From positions 1-64,000 of the forward strand of contig JAJFGA010000090.1 in the NCBI GenBank assembly GCA_021776375.1: DNA of 64,000 bases. Direction: 5' to 3'. Source of the stretch: Hyphococcus sp. Lineage in GTDB: Bacteria > Pseudomonadota > Alphaproteobacteria > Caulobacterales > Parvularculaceae. Positions 55,182 through 64,000 of the stretch are shown here, in pieces. The position numbers were made by a program, and so were the translations under genes. How positions within the stretch are numbered: position 1 is the stretch's first letter; the number at the start of each line of letters is the position of its first letter. Below the pieces are notes generated by a model, which was not told where the DNA came from, searched no databases, and saw only the letters and a program-made list of their open reading frames with translations.

Positions 55182-55820
55182 ATGGCGAAGAAAGAATATA
55201 AACCGCGGCTGGGTTTCGATATCCGGGTCAAACCGCCCTCAAAGAGCAAAACCAAGCCGCCGGCCTGGGCCGAACCGGCTGACAGGACGTGCGACAAGAA
55301 GGGCTGCGACGAGCAGGCCGCCTGTTCGCTGCCCAAAAGCCCGCGCGAGCCGCGCGTCCGCGTGTGGTATTGCCTCGCCCATGCCCGCGAGCACAATAAA
55401 GGCTGGAACTATTTCGAGGGCATGAGCGACGGCGAGGCCAAAGCCGCGCGCGAGGCCAATCTCTATGGCGACCGACCAACCTGGTCGATGGGTAAAAACG
55501 ACCGCGCCCGGGCGACAGGGGGCGCTGGCGCCTCGGCTGATATGCAAGATGCGTTCGGCGTCCTGGGTAAGGGCGCAAAGGCCAAAGCCGAAGAAAGCGG
55601 CCACCACCGCGAGGGCAAACGGCTTACCAAGCTACAGGTCAACGCCTTCGACACGCTCGCCCTGCCTTATAACGCCGCGTCCGGCGACATAAGGCGGCGC
55701 TATGCTGAACTGGTCCGCCGCTTCCACCCGGATTCCAATGGCGGAGACCGCAGCGCCGAGGAACAGCTCAACGAGGTCGTCAAATCGCACACGATCTTGA
55801 AAAAGGCGCGGTTTTTATAG
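55182..55820 (+). CDS. J-domain (DnaJ-class) protein
   Basis: A 212-residue protein with a C-terminal J domain (about residues 152-212) containing the HPD tripeptide in RRFHPDSNGGDR, which stimulates DnaK. The N-terminal half has Cys/His pairs (TCDKKGCDEQAACSLP and WYCLAHAREHNKGW) that could bind zinc. The start at 55182 (MAKKEYK) is chosen over 55149. It lies between bolA and cobS, as in many alphaproteobacteria. Confidence 0.9.
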   Translation: MAKKEYKPRLGFDIRVKPPSKSKTKPPAWAEPADRTCDKKGCDEQAACSLPKSPREPRVRVWYCLAHAREHNKGWNYFEGMSDGEAKAAREANLYGDRPTWSMGKNDRARATGGAGASADMQDAFGVLGKGAKAKAEESGHHREGKRLTKLQVNAFDTLALPYNAASGDIRRRYAELVRRFHPDSNGGDRSAEEQLNEVVKSHTILKKARFL

Positions 55821-55907
55821 CCTTCAGGCGGCGCCAAAAAGCCTTGTGAATGACCGACTTTCAGGCGAGGTTCGCCTTCCTTGATCCGATAAAGAGATAT
55901 TCGCCCC

Positions 55908-56894
55908 ATGGCCGTCACCGACGATAAGTTTCCGCAAAAGCCCGAAAAAACTGTTTCCGCAAAAAAAGTCTTTGGCGTCGATGTCGAATTCGACGTGCCG
56001 GCCTTTGCTGAACGCAACGACTATGTCCCGGAGATTGACGACGCCTACCGGTTTGACCCGGAAACGACGATGGCGATCCTCGCCGGCTTCTCCCGCAACC
56101 GCCGGGTCATCGTCCAGGGCTATCACGGCACCGGCAAGTCGACGCATATCGAACAGGTCGCCGCACGCCTCAACTGGCCGTGCATTCGCATCAATCTCGA
56201 CAGTCATGTGAGCCGCATCGACCTGATCGGCAAGGACGCGATCGTCGTGCAAAACGGTGTTCAGGTGACGGCTTTTAAAGAGGGCATGTTGCCATGGGCG
56301 TTTCAGCGTCCGGTGGCGCTGGTGTTTGACGAATATGACGCCGGTCGGCCCGATGTGATGTTTGTGATCCAGCGGGTGTTGGAGGCCGAAGGACGGCTCA
56401 CTCTTCTCGACCAGAACAAAGTTTTAACGCCCAATCCGTGGTTCCGCCTGTTCGCCACCACTAACACGATCGGCCTTGGCGACACTACCGGGCTTTATCA
56501 CGGCACCCAGCAGATCAACCAGGGCCAGATGGACCGTTGGTCAATCGTCACGACACTGAATTACCTCGACCACAAGGAAGAAACCGAGATCGTGGTCGCC
56601 AAAGTCCCGCTTTATGATTCAGCCAAAGGCCGCGAAGCGATTGAGGCGATGGTGCGGGTCGCCGATATGACGCGCAACGCCTTTATCGCCGGCGACATTT
56701 CAACCGTCATGAGCCCGCGCACGGTGATTACCTGGGCGCAAAATGCGGAAATTTTTAAAGATCTTGGTTATGCCTTCCGGGTGACGTTCTTAAACAAATG
56801 CGATGAGCTGGAGCGCCCGACGGTGGCGGAGTTCTACCAGCGCGCCTTTGGCGAGGATTTGCCGGAGGCGGCGCCGGAAGTGAGTGTCGCTTAG
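55908..56894 (+). CDS. cobS: Cobaltochelatase-type AAA+ subunit CobS
   Basis: A 328-residue MoxR-class AAA+ ATPase. Walker [10 protein letters not shown] near residues 69-77; Walker B region [18 protein letters not shown] near 136-153; sensor [10 protein letters not shown] near 180. CobS and CobT drive cobalt insertion by CobN in aerobic cobalamin synthesis, although this pair is often found in genomes or loci apart from cobN. Here no cobT follows; a desaturase gene does. N-terminal [20 protein letters not shown] is typical CobS. Confidence 0.93.
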   Translation: MAVTDDKFPQKPEKTVSAKKVFGVDVEFDVPAFAERNDYVPEIDDAYRFDPETTMAILAGFSRNRRVIVQGYHGTGKSTHIEQVAARLNWPCIRINLDSHVSRIDLIGKDAIVVQNGVQVTAFKEGMLPWAFQRPVALVFDEYDAGRPDVMFVIQRVLEAEGRLTLLDQNKVLTPNPWFRLFATTNTIGLGDTTGLYHGTQQINQGQMDRWSIVTTLNYLDHKEETEIVVAKVPLYDSAKGREAIEAMVRVADMTRNAFIAGDISTVMSPRTVITWAQNAEIFKDLGYAFRVTFLNKCDELERPTVAEFYQRAFGEDLPEAAPEVSVA

Positions 56895-56967
56895 ATGTTA
56901 TCTATTTGAACTAATTACGAGAAACAATAACTTTGCCGATTAACAAAATCGCGCTAGAAACCGACCC

Positions 56968-58056
56968 GTGTCAAAGCCAGTTCGTATCCCTTCCGCGCCT
57001 GTCGTAGCGTCCTCCGATCAGCAACGCAGCGATCAAACCGACGCCTTTGCGCGCATTGCCGATCATTGCCAACGCTTTCGCGGCGCCGCGCCGGTACGCA
57101 GCATTGGCCAGCTGGTTTTAAACCTGTCACTTTATGGCGGATTGATTGCGGCGATGTATGGCCTGGTCGCGATCGGCGCCTGGTGGGCGGCGCTGCTGCT
57201 TAGCATTCCCGCTTCGGGCATTTTGATACGCCTGTTCATTATCCAACATGATTGCGGGCACGGCGCGTTTTTTAAATCCAAACGCGCCAATCATGCGATT
57301 GGCTGGTTGATTAGCGTTTTGAGCTTCACGCCATACGGCTTCTGGCGCGATGCGCATAATCGTCACCACGCCAATTCCGGCAATCTCACCAAACGCGGCA
57401 TGGGCGGCGTCGACACGCTGACGGTCGAAGAGTTCAAGCGCCTGACCCCGCGCAACAAAGCCTTGTACAAATTCTACCGTCACCCGTTGACGCTGTTGGT
57501 CTTCGGGCCGCCGGTATATTTCCTCCTCTTACAGCGTCTGCCAATGGACGCCGGCCCAATGCCCTACTCGGAGGTTTATTTCGGCATGAAGGGGCCGCGC
57601 ATCTGGCAAAGCGTGATGTTGTTAAATCTGGCGCTGGTGGTGCTTTACGGCGGGCTTGCGTTTTTATTCGGCGGCCTTGCAACACTGATCGTCATCGCCC
57701 CGACTGTCTCGCTCGCTGGCATTGCCGGTTCGTGGCTGTTTTATGTGCAGCATCAATATGAAGGCGCCTATTGGGCGGACCGCAAGGACTGGAGCTATAA
57801 TACAGCCGCCCTCCTCGGCAGCTCGCATTATGACCTGCCGCGCATCTTGCAATGGTTCACCGGCAATATCGGCCTGCATCACATCCACCATCTTTGCAGC
57901 CTCATTCCCAATTACCGGCTGCAGGAATGTTATGACGCCAGCCCCGAGCTTCAGGCGCTGCCAAAACTGAGCATACGCGACAGTTTAAAATCCCCGGGCA
58001 TGACGTTATGGGACGAACAGCGTAGCCGCATGGTTGGGTTTTCGGCTGTTCAATAA
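56968..58056 (+). CDS. Membrane fatty acid desaturase
   Basis: A 362-residue integral-membrane desaturase with three histidine boxes that bind the di-iron centre: HDCGHGAFF near residue 93, HNRHHANSG near 129, and HHIHHLCSLIPNYRL near 305. Four or more hydrophobic helices separate them. It introduces a double bond in acyl lipids; position unknown. The start is GTG at 56968, 73 nt after cobS. Confidence 0.92.
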   Translation: MSKPVRIPSAPVVASSDQQRSDQTDAFARIADHCQRFRGAAPVRSIGQLVLNLSLYGGLIAAMYGLVAIGAWWAALLLSIPASGILIRLFIIQHDCGHGAFFKSKRANHAIGWLISVLSFTPYGFWRDAHNRHHANSGNLTKRGMGGVDTLTVEEFKRLTPRNKALYKFYRHPLTLLVFGPPVYFLLLQRLPMDAGPMPYSEVYFGMKGPRIWQSVMLLNLALVVLYGGLAFLFGGLATLIVIAPTVSLAGIAGSWLFYVQHQYEGAYWADRKDWSYNTAALLGSSHYDLPRILQWFTGNIGLHHIHHLCSLIPNYRLQECYDASPELQALPKLSIRDSLKSPGMTLWDEQRSRMVGFSAVQ

Positions 58057-58165
58057 TTTTCTGTACGATATGAGCAAAGTCGAAGGGCCTGCTTTACGCC
58101 AAGCACTCTAGCGGCGGCGGCGCATTTATGGCATCTATCTGCCGGTGTCACATTCGAGGAACCCA

Positions 58166-59584
58166 ATGAAACGCTTGCTCCTATCCGCGGCGCTCGCCGC
58201 CGCTCCCGTCGTCGCTCACGCGCAGCACGAAGAAGTTATGACGCGTATTGATGCGCGTTACGACCAGACGGCGGATATCGCGCGCAAGCTCTGGGAGTGG
58301 GCGGAAGTCGGCTATCAGGAAGAGCGCTCCAGCACGCTCCTCCAGGATTCGCTCAGCGCCGAAGGCTTCTCGATTGAAAAAGGCGTTGCGAAAATCCCGA
58401 CAGCGTTCGTCGCCGAATATGGCGACGGCGGACCGGTAATCGCCATTCTCGCTGAGTTCGACGCTCTTCCCGGCATCAATCAGGATGCAGCGCCAACCCG
58501 CGCGCCAATCGACGGCAAGGGCGCGGGCCATGCCTGCGGCCACAATTTGTTCGGCGCGGGGTCAGTACAGGCCGCAATCGCCATCAGGAACTGGCTTGAA
58601 GAAACGGGAACGCCGGGACGCATCCGGCTATACGGAACGCCCGCCGAAGAAGGCGGTTCGGGCAAGGTCTATATGGTGCGCGAAGGCTTGTTCGATGATG
58701 TGGACATTGCGCTTCATTGGCATGCGGATGATGAAAACTCTGCGGCGGCGCGCACAAGCCTTGCCAATCGTTCAGCGAAATTCCGTTTCCACGGCATTTC
58801 GGCGCACGCGGCCGGCGCGCCGGAAAGAGGGCGCTCGGCGTTGGATGGTGTTGAAGCGTTCAATATGATGGTCAATATGATGCACGAACATGTGCCACAA
58901 GAAGCGCGCATTCACTATGTGATTACCGCCGGCGGCAATGCGCCCAATGTGGTGCCGGATTTTGCCGAAGTGTTTTATTATGTCCGCCATCCGGAAGCGA
59001 AAGGCGTAGAAGAAATATGGACGCGCCTTGAAGACGCCGCGCGCGGAGCGGCGCTCGGCACAGGCACGAATGTCGACTGGGAGATCATCCACGGCAACAA
59101 CCCGCTCCTCGTTAATGAGACGCTCGCCAAGATGATGGATGAAAAGCTGCGCGAAGTCGGCGGCGTCACCTATACCAAGGAAGAAGAAAAGTTCGCGAAG
59201 AAAATCCATGCGAGCTTTGATCGGCCGAAGCTAGAACTCGGCAGCCAGGAAGAAATCCAGCCCTATGAAAAATCGCTCGGCTACGGTTCAACGGATGTCG
59301 GCGACGTCTCCTACGCAACGCCGACCGTTGGACTTCGCACAGCGACTTGGGCGCCCGGCACATCAGCCCATAGCTGGCAGTCAGCGGCTGCGAGTGGCAT
59401 GAGCATCGGCTTTAAGGGCGCACAAGTCGCGGCCAAGACGCTGACGCTTGCGGCCATCGAACTCTACTCCAACCCGGAAATGCGCGAGGCCGCGCGCGAG
59501 GAATTCGAAGAGGCGCGCGGCGAAGGCTATAAATATTACTCACTCCTAGGCGACCGCGAGCCGCCGCTGGATTATCGGAAATAA
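58166..59584 (+). CDS. Exported M20-family amidohydrolase (AbgB-like)
   Basis: A 472-residue metalloenzyme with a signal peptide ending AHAQ (near residue 20), so it is probably periplasmic. M20 landmarks: AILAEFDALPGINQ near residues 92-105, GHACGHNLFGAGS near 121-133 with metal ligands, GTPAEEGGSGK near 154-164 with the catalytic Glu pair, and the dimerisation/lid domain (FHGISAHAAGAPERGRSALD near 206). Relatives hydrolyse N-acyl amino acids or aminobenzoyl-glutamate. The start at 58166 follows GAGGA by 5 nt. Confidence 0.9.
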   Translation: MKRLLLSAALAAAPVVAHAQHEEVMTRIDARYDQTADIARKLWEWAEVGYQEERSSTLLQDSLSAEGFSIEKGVAKIPTAFVAEYGDGGPVIAILAEFDALPGINQDAAPTRAPIDGKGAGHACGHNLFGAGSVQAAIAIRNWLEETGTPGRIRLYGTPAEEGGSGKVYMVREGLFDDVDIALHWHADDENSAAARTSLANRSAKFRFHGISAHAAGAPERGRSALDGVEAFNMMVNMMHEHVPQEARIHYVITAGGNAPNVVPDFAEVFYYVRHPEAKGVEEIWTRLEDAARGAALGTGTNVDWEIIHGNNPLLVNETLAKMMDEKLREVGGVTYTKEEEKFAKKIHASFDRPKLELGSQEEIQPYEKSLGYGSTDVGDVSYATPTVGLRTATWAPGTSAHSWQSAAASGMSIGFKGAQVAAKTLTLAAIELYSNPEMREAAREEFEEARGEGYKYYSLLGDREPPLDYRK

Positions 59585-59705
59585 TCCCTTGGTATCATTA
59601 ATCGACCAGGCTGGCGGATAATAATCTCTCCGCCGGCCGGCTTTCCCGACCTTGCGCAAGCAGCCCAAAACCGGCGAATAAGGGGCTCCAAAAAAGAAGA
59701 TTTTT

Positions 59706-61079
59706 GTGGCCCGAAATAGCGAAACCTATATCTGCCAGTCTTGCGGCGCGGTCTATGCAAAATGGGCCGGGCGTTGTGAGGCGTGTGGGGAATGGAACGC
59801 GATCCAACAGGAACTGACCGAGGCCGGGCCGCCGGGCTCGCTCACCGGATCAGGCGGTGCTGGCGCCAAATCCCGCGGCAAGCGGCTTGAATTCACCCCG
59901 CTTTCCGGCGGCGGCGAGGCTGTGCCGCGTATCCTCACCGGCAACGCTGAGTTTGACCGCGCTTGCGGCGGCGGGCTGGCTCATGGCTCGGCGCTGTTGA
60001 TCGGCGGCGATCCCGGCGTCGGTAAATCCACCTTGCTGTTGCAAATCGCCGCCGGGCTGGCGGAGGGCGGGCAACGCATCGCTTATATCTCTGGCGAGGA
60101 ATCACCCTCACAAATCCGCATGCGCGCAGAACGGCTTGGCGTTGAAAAGGCGCCGGTGCATCTCGCCTCCGCGACGTCGCTGCGGGACATTCTCGCGACA
60201 TTGAAATCAGAACGCCCGGACGCAGTCATCATCGATTCAATCCAGACGTTATGGTCCGACACCCTGCCGGCCGCGCCCGGCACGGTGACGCAGGTACGCG
60301 CCTGCGCCCATGAGCTGGTGCGTTTCGCCAAATCCTCCGGCGCTGTGGTTCTGCTTGTCGGCCATGTCACCAAGGACGGGCAGATCGCCGGCCCCCGCGT
60401 CGTCGAACATATGGTTGACGCCGTGATGTATTTTGAAAGCGAGCAGGGCCGCGACTTCCGAATTTTGCGGGCGGTGAAAAACCGTTTCGGCGCGGCCCAC
60501 GAAATCGGCGTTTTTGAGATGACCTCAAAGGGCCTTGCCGAAGTCGCCAATCCGTCGGAGCTGTTTTTGTCGACCAATGAGGAACCGGCGTCGGGCGCGG
60601 CTGTGTTTGCTGGCATTGAAGGCACGCGGCCCGTTCTGGTGGAAATCCAGGCGCTGGTCTCGCCTTCTTCCCTCGCCTCGCCACGGCGCGCCGTGGTCGG
60701 CTGGGACAGCGCCCGGTTGTCAATGTTGCTGGCGGTGCTCGACACCAGAGCCGGCCTCGATTTTGGCCGCCATGATGTTTTTTTGAATGTCGCCGGGGGT
60801 TTGCGCATTGCAGAACCGGCCGCCGACCTCGCGGCGGCGGCGGCTTTGTGCTCGTCCCTGTTTGACGCGCCGCTGGCGCCCGGCAGGGTTGTGTTTGGCG
60901 AGGTCGCCCTCTCAGGCGCTGTGCGCCCCGTCAACCAGACCGAAGCCCGCCTTAAAGAAGCCAAAAAGCTAGGCTTTATGGGCGCGCTGGCGCCCTCTGG
61001 CGCGTCCAGCGACGCCTTGCAATTGACCCAGGCTGCCAAATTGAGCGACCTCGTCGCTTGGGTGCGGGACCAAGCTTAA
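59706..61079 (+). CDS. radA: DNA repair protein RadA
   Basis: A 457-residue RecA-like ATPase that drives branch migration in recombination. C4 zinc finger CQSCG...CEACGEW near residues 8-28; Walker A GGDPGVGKST near 99-108; RadA-specific KNRFGAAHEIG near 258-268; the Lon-like C-terminal domain ends in ASSDALQLTQAAKLSDLV. The start is GTG at 59706. Confidence 0.96.
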   Translation: MARNSETYICQSCGAVYAKWAGRCEACGEWNAIQQELTEAGPPGSLTGSGGAGAKSRGKRLEFTPLSGGGEAVPRILTGNAEFDRACGGGLAHGSALLIGGDPGVGKSTLLLQIAAGLAEGGQRIAYISGEESPSQIRMRAERLGVEKAPVHLASATSLRDILATLKSERPDAVIIDSIQTLWSDTLPAAPGTVTQVRACAHELVRFAKSSGAVVLLVGHVTKDGQIAGPRVVEHMVDAVMYFESEQGRDFRILRAVKNRFGAAHEIGVFEMTSKGLAEVANPSELFLSTNEEPASGAAVFAGIEGTRPVLVEIQALVSPSSLASPRRAVVGWDSARLSMLLAVLDTRAGLDFGRHDVFLNVAGGLRIAEPAADLAAAAALCSSLFDAPLAPGRVVFGEVALSGAVRPVNQTEARLKEAKKLGFMGALAPSGASSDALQLTQAAKLSDLVAWVRDQA

Positions 61080-61172
61080 CTGTTGAGCCCTGACGCTATC
61101 GAGGGTATTGAAAATCTGTGGGGACCAGCGACTCGCTCTATTATCGGCGGGCGGAGAAAACCGGGTTTAGTA

Positions 61173-61865
61173 ATGTTCGATTTGCTTTTTGTGCTTGTCG
61201 TCGGCTTGTCTACGATATTTGCAGCCATGCGCGGGGGATTACGCGAACTGGCAACGCTGCTGGCGCTGGCCATGGCCGGCGGCCTGACCTGGATGGTGGC
61301 GCCCGGCGCACTTGGCGCTATTGGCCTTGCGGACAGTTTTTTCGGAACCATCGCCCTTTGTGCGGTTCTTGTCGCGGTGTTTTTCGTCGTCGCACATATC
61401 GTCCTCCATCTCGGTTTGAAACAGGTTCCGCTGGAAGGGCGCGCGGCGCTGATTGACCGCCTCGCCGGCGGCGGCTTTGGCGCCTTTCGCGGCCTGGTGC
61501 TGGTTGGTCTCGGCTTCCTTGGCTATGGCTATTACCTCGACGAAGCGCGCCAACCCGAAGAAGTGAAAACCGCCGTTACCCGGCCGATCGCCGCGGGCAT
61601 GGCCAACTGGTTTGAAAGCTTCGCACCGGAGGCAACACAAATCGACGGCGAGCTGCAAGAAGAAAAAGATGAAACGGAAGACGCCGACGCCGCGATTGAC
61701 GGCTATGCGCGCACCGACCGCAACGGGCTTGAAGAAATCGTCACCACCGTGACAACAACCGACCCGGCGCTGGTGCTCGAGGCCCCCGAGGTCGAAGAAA
61801 CCCCGGCCGAGGCCAGGGCGCTTGAAGACGAGATGGCCGACATTCTTCAGGAGAACGAGGAATAA
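61173..61865 (+). CDS. cvpA: CvpA-family membrane protein
   Basis: A 230-residue protein with four predicted helices in its first 140 residues (starting FDLLFVLVVGLSTIFAAMRGG), as in CvpA, then a long acidic, low-complexity cytosolic or periplasmic tail (about 165-230). CvpA proteins affect colicin V production and envelope stability. The cvpA-purF order is classic. The start at 61173 is preferred to 61083 because the family begins there. Its stop overlaps the purF start (TAATG). Confidence 0.88.
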   Translation: MFDLLFVLVVGLSTIFAAMRGGLRELATLLALAMAGGLTWMVAPGALGAIGLADSFFGTIALCAVLVAVFFVVAHIVLHLGLKQVPLEGRAALIDRLAGGGFGAFRGLVLVGLGFLGYGYYLDEARQPEEVKTAVTRPIAAGMANWFESFAPEATQIDGELQEEKDETEDADAAIDGYARTDRNGLEEIVTTVTTTDPALVLEAPEVEETPAEARALEDEMADILQENEE

Positions 61866-63424
61866 TGACCCTCCCCGGCGACGCTACCCTGTCTCTACAA
61901 AACCGCATCGCCGACTTCCTCAAACTTGAAGCCCCACTCTATCACCGGCGGCAATCGGAACTCGACGCGCTGCTTGGCGGCGCCAAGCTCAAAGAAGAAT
62001 GCGGCGTATTCGGCGTCATCGGCGCCAAAGACGCCGCCGCCCTCACAGTTCTTGGCCTTCACGCACTACAACACCGCGGGCAGGAAGCCGCTGGCGTCGC
62101 CAGCTATGATGGCAAACAGTTTCACACCGAACGTCATCTCGGCCTTGTCTCCGATAATTTTTCCGATGCCAAAACCATCGGCCGCCTGATCGGCGACAGC
62201 GCCATTGGCCACACCCGCTATTCGACGCATGGCGACATGGTGTTGCGCAATGTTCAGCCGCTCTATGCCGATCTCGACAAGGCCGGGCTCGCGATTGCGC
62301 ATAATGGCAACCTCACCAACGCCAAAACATTGCGCGCTGACCTCGTGCGCCGCGGCTGTATCTTTCAGTCTACGTCGGATTCTGAAATCTTCCTGCAACT
62401 CACCGCCCGCTCGCAATATCTATCCGTAACCGACAAGCTGATCGACTCCTTAAAACAAATCGAAGGCGGCTATGCGCTGACGGTGTTGTCGCCGGAGGGG
62501 CTGATTGGCGTGCGCGACCCGGTCGGCATCCGTCCGCTTGTCCTCGGCAATCTCGATGGCGCGCCGATCCTGGCGTCGGAGACGTGTGCGCTCGATATTA
62601 TCGGCGCGCAGTTCGTGCGCGACATCAAACCGGGTGAGGTGGTTATCTGCCGCGCCGACGGATCGGTTGAAAGCCGGCAAGTATTCCCCGAGCCGCAACA
62701 CGCCCGGCCTTGCATCTTTGAGCTGATCTATTTTGCCAAGCCCAATTCCGTGGTCGATGGGCAAAGCGTTTATGAGTTGCGCAAGCGCCTTGGCGTGCAA
62801 CTGGCCAAGGAAGCGCCATCGGACGCTGATCTGGTCTCGCCGATCCCAGATAGCGGCGTGCCCGCGGCGATCGGTTATGCGCAAACCGCAGGCCTTCCCT
62901 ATGAGATGGCGCTGATCCGCTCGCACTTTATCGGCCGCACATTTATTGAGCCGGAACAAAAAATCAGAGAAGCCGGTGTTGCCCGCAAGCACTCGCCCAA
63001 TCGCAAGCTGATCGAAGGCAAGAGCGTCGTCCTGATTGACGATTCCATCGTCCGCGGCACCACCTCGCGCAAGATTGTCGAAATGCTGCGCGCCGCCGGC
63101 GCCGCGAAAGTGCATCTGCGCATTGCTTGCCCGCCGATCCAGCATCCCGATTTTTACGGCGTCAACACGCCGTCCTATGAGGAACTTCTCGCCGTCGGCC
63201 GCGACGTTGAACAAATGCGCCAACTGATCGGCGCTGATACGTTGGCCTTCCTGTCGCTTGAAGGACTTTATCTGGCGCTGCGCAAAGGCAAACGCGACGA
63301 CGCTGCGCCCGCCTTCACCGACCACTGCTTTACCGGCGACTATCCGACCCGCCTCACTGACCGCGAAGCGCAAGACCGTGACGCGATTGTATCGCAGCTG
63401 TCGTTCCTGGCTGAGACGAGTTAG
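61865..63424 (+). CDS. purF: Amidophosphoribosyltransferase
   Basis: A 519-residue first enzyme of purine synthesis: PRPP plus glutamine to phosphoribosylamine. N-terminal glutaminase domain with its nucleophile Cys46 in KEECGVFGV, exposed after removal of a long propeptide (about 45 residues). The PRPP-binding loop VVLIDDSIVRGTTSRKIV is near residues 389-406. ACPPIQHPDFYGVN follows near 421. It overlaps cvpA. Confidence 0.96.
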   Translation: MTLPGDATLSLQNRIADFLKLEAPLYHRRQSELDALLGGAKLKEECGVFGVIGAKDAAALTVLGLHALQHRGQEAAGVASYDGKQFHTERHLGLVSDNFSDAKTIGRLIGDSAIGHTRYSTHGDMVLRNVQPLYADLDKAGLAIAHNGNLTNAKTLRADLVRRGCIFQSTSDSEIFLQLTARSQYLSVTDKLIDSLKQIEGGYALTVLSPEGLIGVRDPVGIRPLVLGNLDGAPILASETCALDIIGAQFVRDIKPGEVVICRADGSVESRQVFPEPQHARPCIFELIYFAKPNSVVDGQSVYELRKRLGVQLAKEAPSDADLVSPIPDSGVPAAIGYAQTAGLPYEMALIRSHFIGRTFIEPEQKIREAGVARKHSPNRKLIEGKSVVLIDDSIVRGTTSRKIVEMLRAAGAAKVHLRIACPPIQHPDFYGVNTPSYEELLAVGRDVEQMRQLIGADTLAFLSLEGLYLALRKGKRDDAAPAFTDHCFTGDYPTRLTDREAQDRDAIVSQLSFLAETS

Positions 63425-63649
63425 CGCTTTTCTTAACCTTACCGGCCTCGCCGCCAATGACGAATATCGCGGTGATGTCCTGGCGCTTGAACTCAAAAGC
63501 ATATGGCGCCGACCTCCTCGGCAGGCCTAAAAAAAACCTTCGCGCTTTATGCAAGCCCTGTAACCACGGGCCCTGTAGCCGAATCTGGTCCAACATTTTT
63601 ACCCCCTGGCGCCGCTAACATTGGCGCCGCCTGTCGCGGGGATGTCTTT

Positions 63650-63760
63650 ATGCGTCGCATCTGGCTGCACTGCATCTGGTTTGCTCCTTTAGCTGCAATT
63701 TCCGGATGCTGCAGACGGTCGCAACAACACATCAGCATATCCGGACTGCCTATAATATAA
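63650..63760 (+). CDS. Possible tiny lipoprotein
   Basis: A 36-residue frame MRRIWLHCIWFAPLAAISGC... with a lipobox-like AISGC near residue 18 and a GGGGA site 7 nt before the ATG. It resembles entericidin-sized lipoproteins in build only, with no known family. The short length makes chance likely. Confidence 0.28.
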   Translation: MRRIWLHCIWFAPLAAISGCCRRSQQHISISGLPII

Positions 63761-63775
63761 GGCCGCCAGAAAGGG

Positions 63776-63811
63776 TGAGGATGAAATTTAATATATTAAA
63801 TTTCATCCTCA
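63776..63811. repeat. Perfect 36-bp palindrome
   Basis: TGAGGATGAAATTTAATA followed directly by its exact reverse complement: 18-bp arms with no spacer. It is AT-rich at the centre and lies 16 nt after the tiny lipoprotein frame. It could be a terminator-like stem, operator or cruciform. Confidence 0.85.
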
Positions 63812-63860
63812 TCGGTCCAAATGGTCCTATAATCAGCGCAGGGCGCAGTGAAGTTTCCCC

Positions 63861-63974
63861 GTCATCCCGTTGAACGAACTCGTTCAACCGATGCAACACC
63901 CCGACCGCGAAGGCGGTCGAATTATAAATTGCGCGCCCTTGTGCGCGGATGTTTCTTCGCTGGTCCGGGATGAC
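63861..63974. repeat. Structured intergenic repeat, copy 2 (GTCATCCCG...CGGGATGAC)
   Basis: Bounded by GTCATCCCG (63861-63869) and CGGGATGAC (63966-63974). Inside are hairpins TTGAACGA-AC-TCGTTCAA (about 63870-63888), CGACCGC-GAAG-GCGGTCG (about 63902-63919), and a GCGC pair near 63930-63947. It shares ordered blocks with the spacer at 1893-1970. Confidence 0.65.
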
Positions 63975-64000
63975 GCCGTTCTTTTGAGCGCTAAAGCCCC

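Larger units (their letters stand above)
63425..64000. other. 576-nt non-coding region after purF
   Basis: No convincing full-length gene. It holds a possible 36-residue lipoprotein frame, a perfect 36-bp palindrome, and a structured dispersed repeat, listed separately. No strong terminator follows purF. Confidence 0.6.

Noticed and set aside
62450-63502. 350-codon minus-strand frame opposite purF
   Set aside because: Antisense shadow of a well-recognised PurF; no start context or domain.
63503-63540. Hairpin GCCGACCTCCTCGGC followed by an A-run as purF terminator
   Set aside because: The tract downstream is A, not T, on the coding strand, so it is not an intrinsic terminator for purF.

Overview
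The window looks like a chromosomal segment of a Gram-negative alphaproteobacterium. It carries a long SUF operon headed by an IscR-type regulator, the lptF-lptG-lptD-surA-pdxA-rsmA block, a BolA / J-domain / CobS neighbourhood, and a lipoprotein resembling the Caulobacter CC0125/CC1285 family. This fits the Caulobacterales / Parvularculales / Hyphomonadaceae side of the class, but the genus cannot be fixed from the sequence alone. There is no rRNA, recognisable tRNA, CRISPR array, prophage or insertion sequence. Base composition and coding style look even throughout, so most of the window is ordinary core genome with metabolic accessory blocks.

Layout. 1-5.7 kb: the end of an EF-G-like GTPase, a CurA-type reductase, a glycine-zipper lipoprotein, and a tetR/CPBP-protease pair. 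5.4-12.5 kb (minus): an esterase, a TonB-dependent receptor, a fumarylacetoacetase-family hydrolase, an alcohol dehydrogenase and a homogentisate dioxygenase, suggesting uptake and breakdown of an aromatic or tyrosine-derived compound. 12.7-14.2 kb: thioredoxin reductase and a DUF302 protein. 14.3-22.2 kb (plus): a compact protocatechuate 4,5-cleavage operon (ligK, ligU, a DUF1932 dehydrogenase, ligJ, ligI, ligA, ligB, ligC, an aldo/keto reductase) that would take protocatechuate to pyruvate and oxaloacetate. 22.2-27 kb: a repeat protein of septoil-knot type, a DEAD-box helicase, a diguanylate cyclase, and an HxlR regulator divergent from a DsbA/HCCA-isomerase-like enzyme.

27-36.4 kb (minus): the SUF operon, iscR - nifS-like - paiB-like - sufB - cupin - ridA-like - sufC - sufD - sufS - DUF59 - exported protein - sufA. 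It includes three genes with export signals and a serially duplicated start region between iscR and the first cysteine desulfurase. 36.5-41.5 kb: a hydrolase, a PchB-like chorismate mutase, two hotdog thioesterases, a DksA-like protein, DNA polymerase III chi and leucyl aminopeptidase. 41.6-49.7 kb: LPS export and outer-membrane biogenesis, then pdxA and rsmA. 49.8-55.1 kb (minus): acyl-CoA synthetase, thioesterase, methyltransferase, cupin, lipoprotein, DoxX, rhomboid and BolA. 55.1-63.4 kb (plus): J-domain protein, CobS, fatty acid desaturase, M20 amidohydrolase, RadA, CvpA and PurF.

The most unusual signals are: (1) the tandem copies of the nifS-like gene start, which create two short coupled reading frames between iscR and that gene; (2) exported proteins embedded in the suf operon; (3) the repeat protein at 22.2-22.5 kb; (4) a ten-G tract just upstream of the TonB-receptor start; (5) a perfect 36-bp palindrome at 63.78 kb and two classes of structured intergenic repeats; (6) several inverted repeats placed like operators. 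No clearly new multi-gene system could be proved by reading alone.
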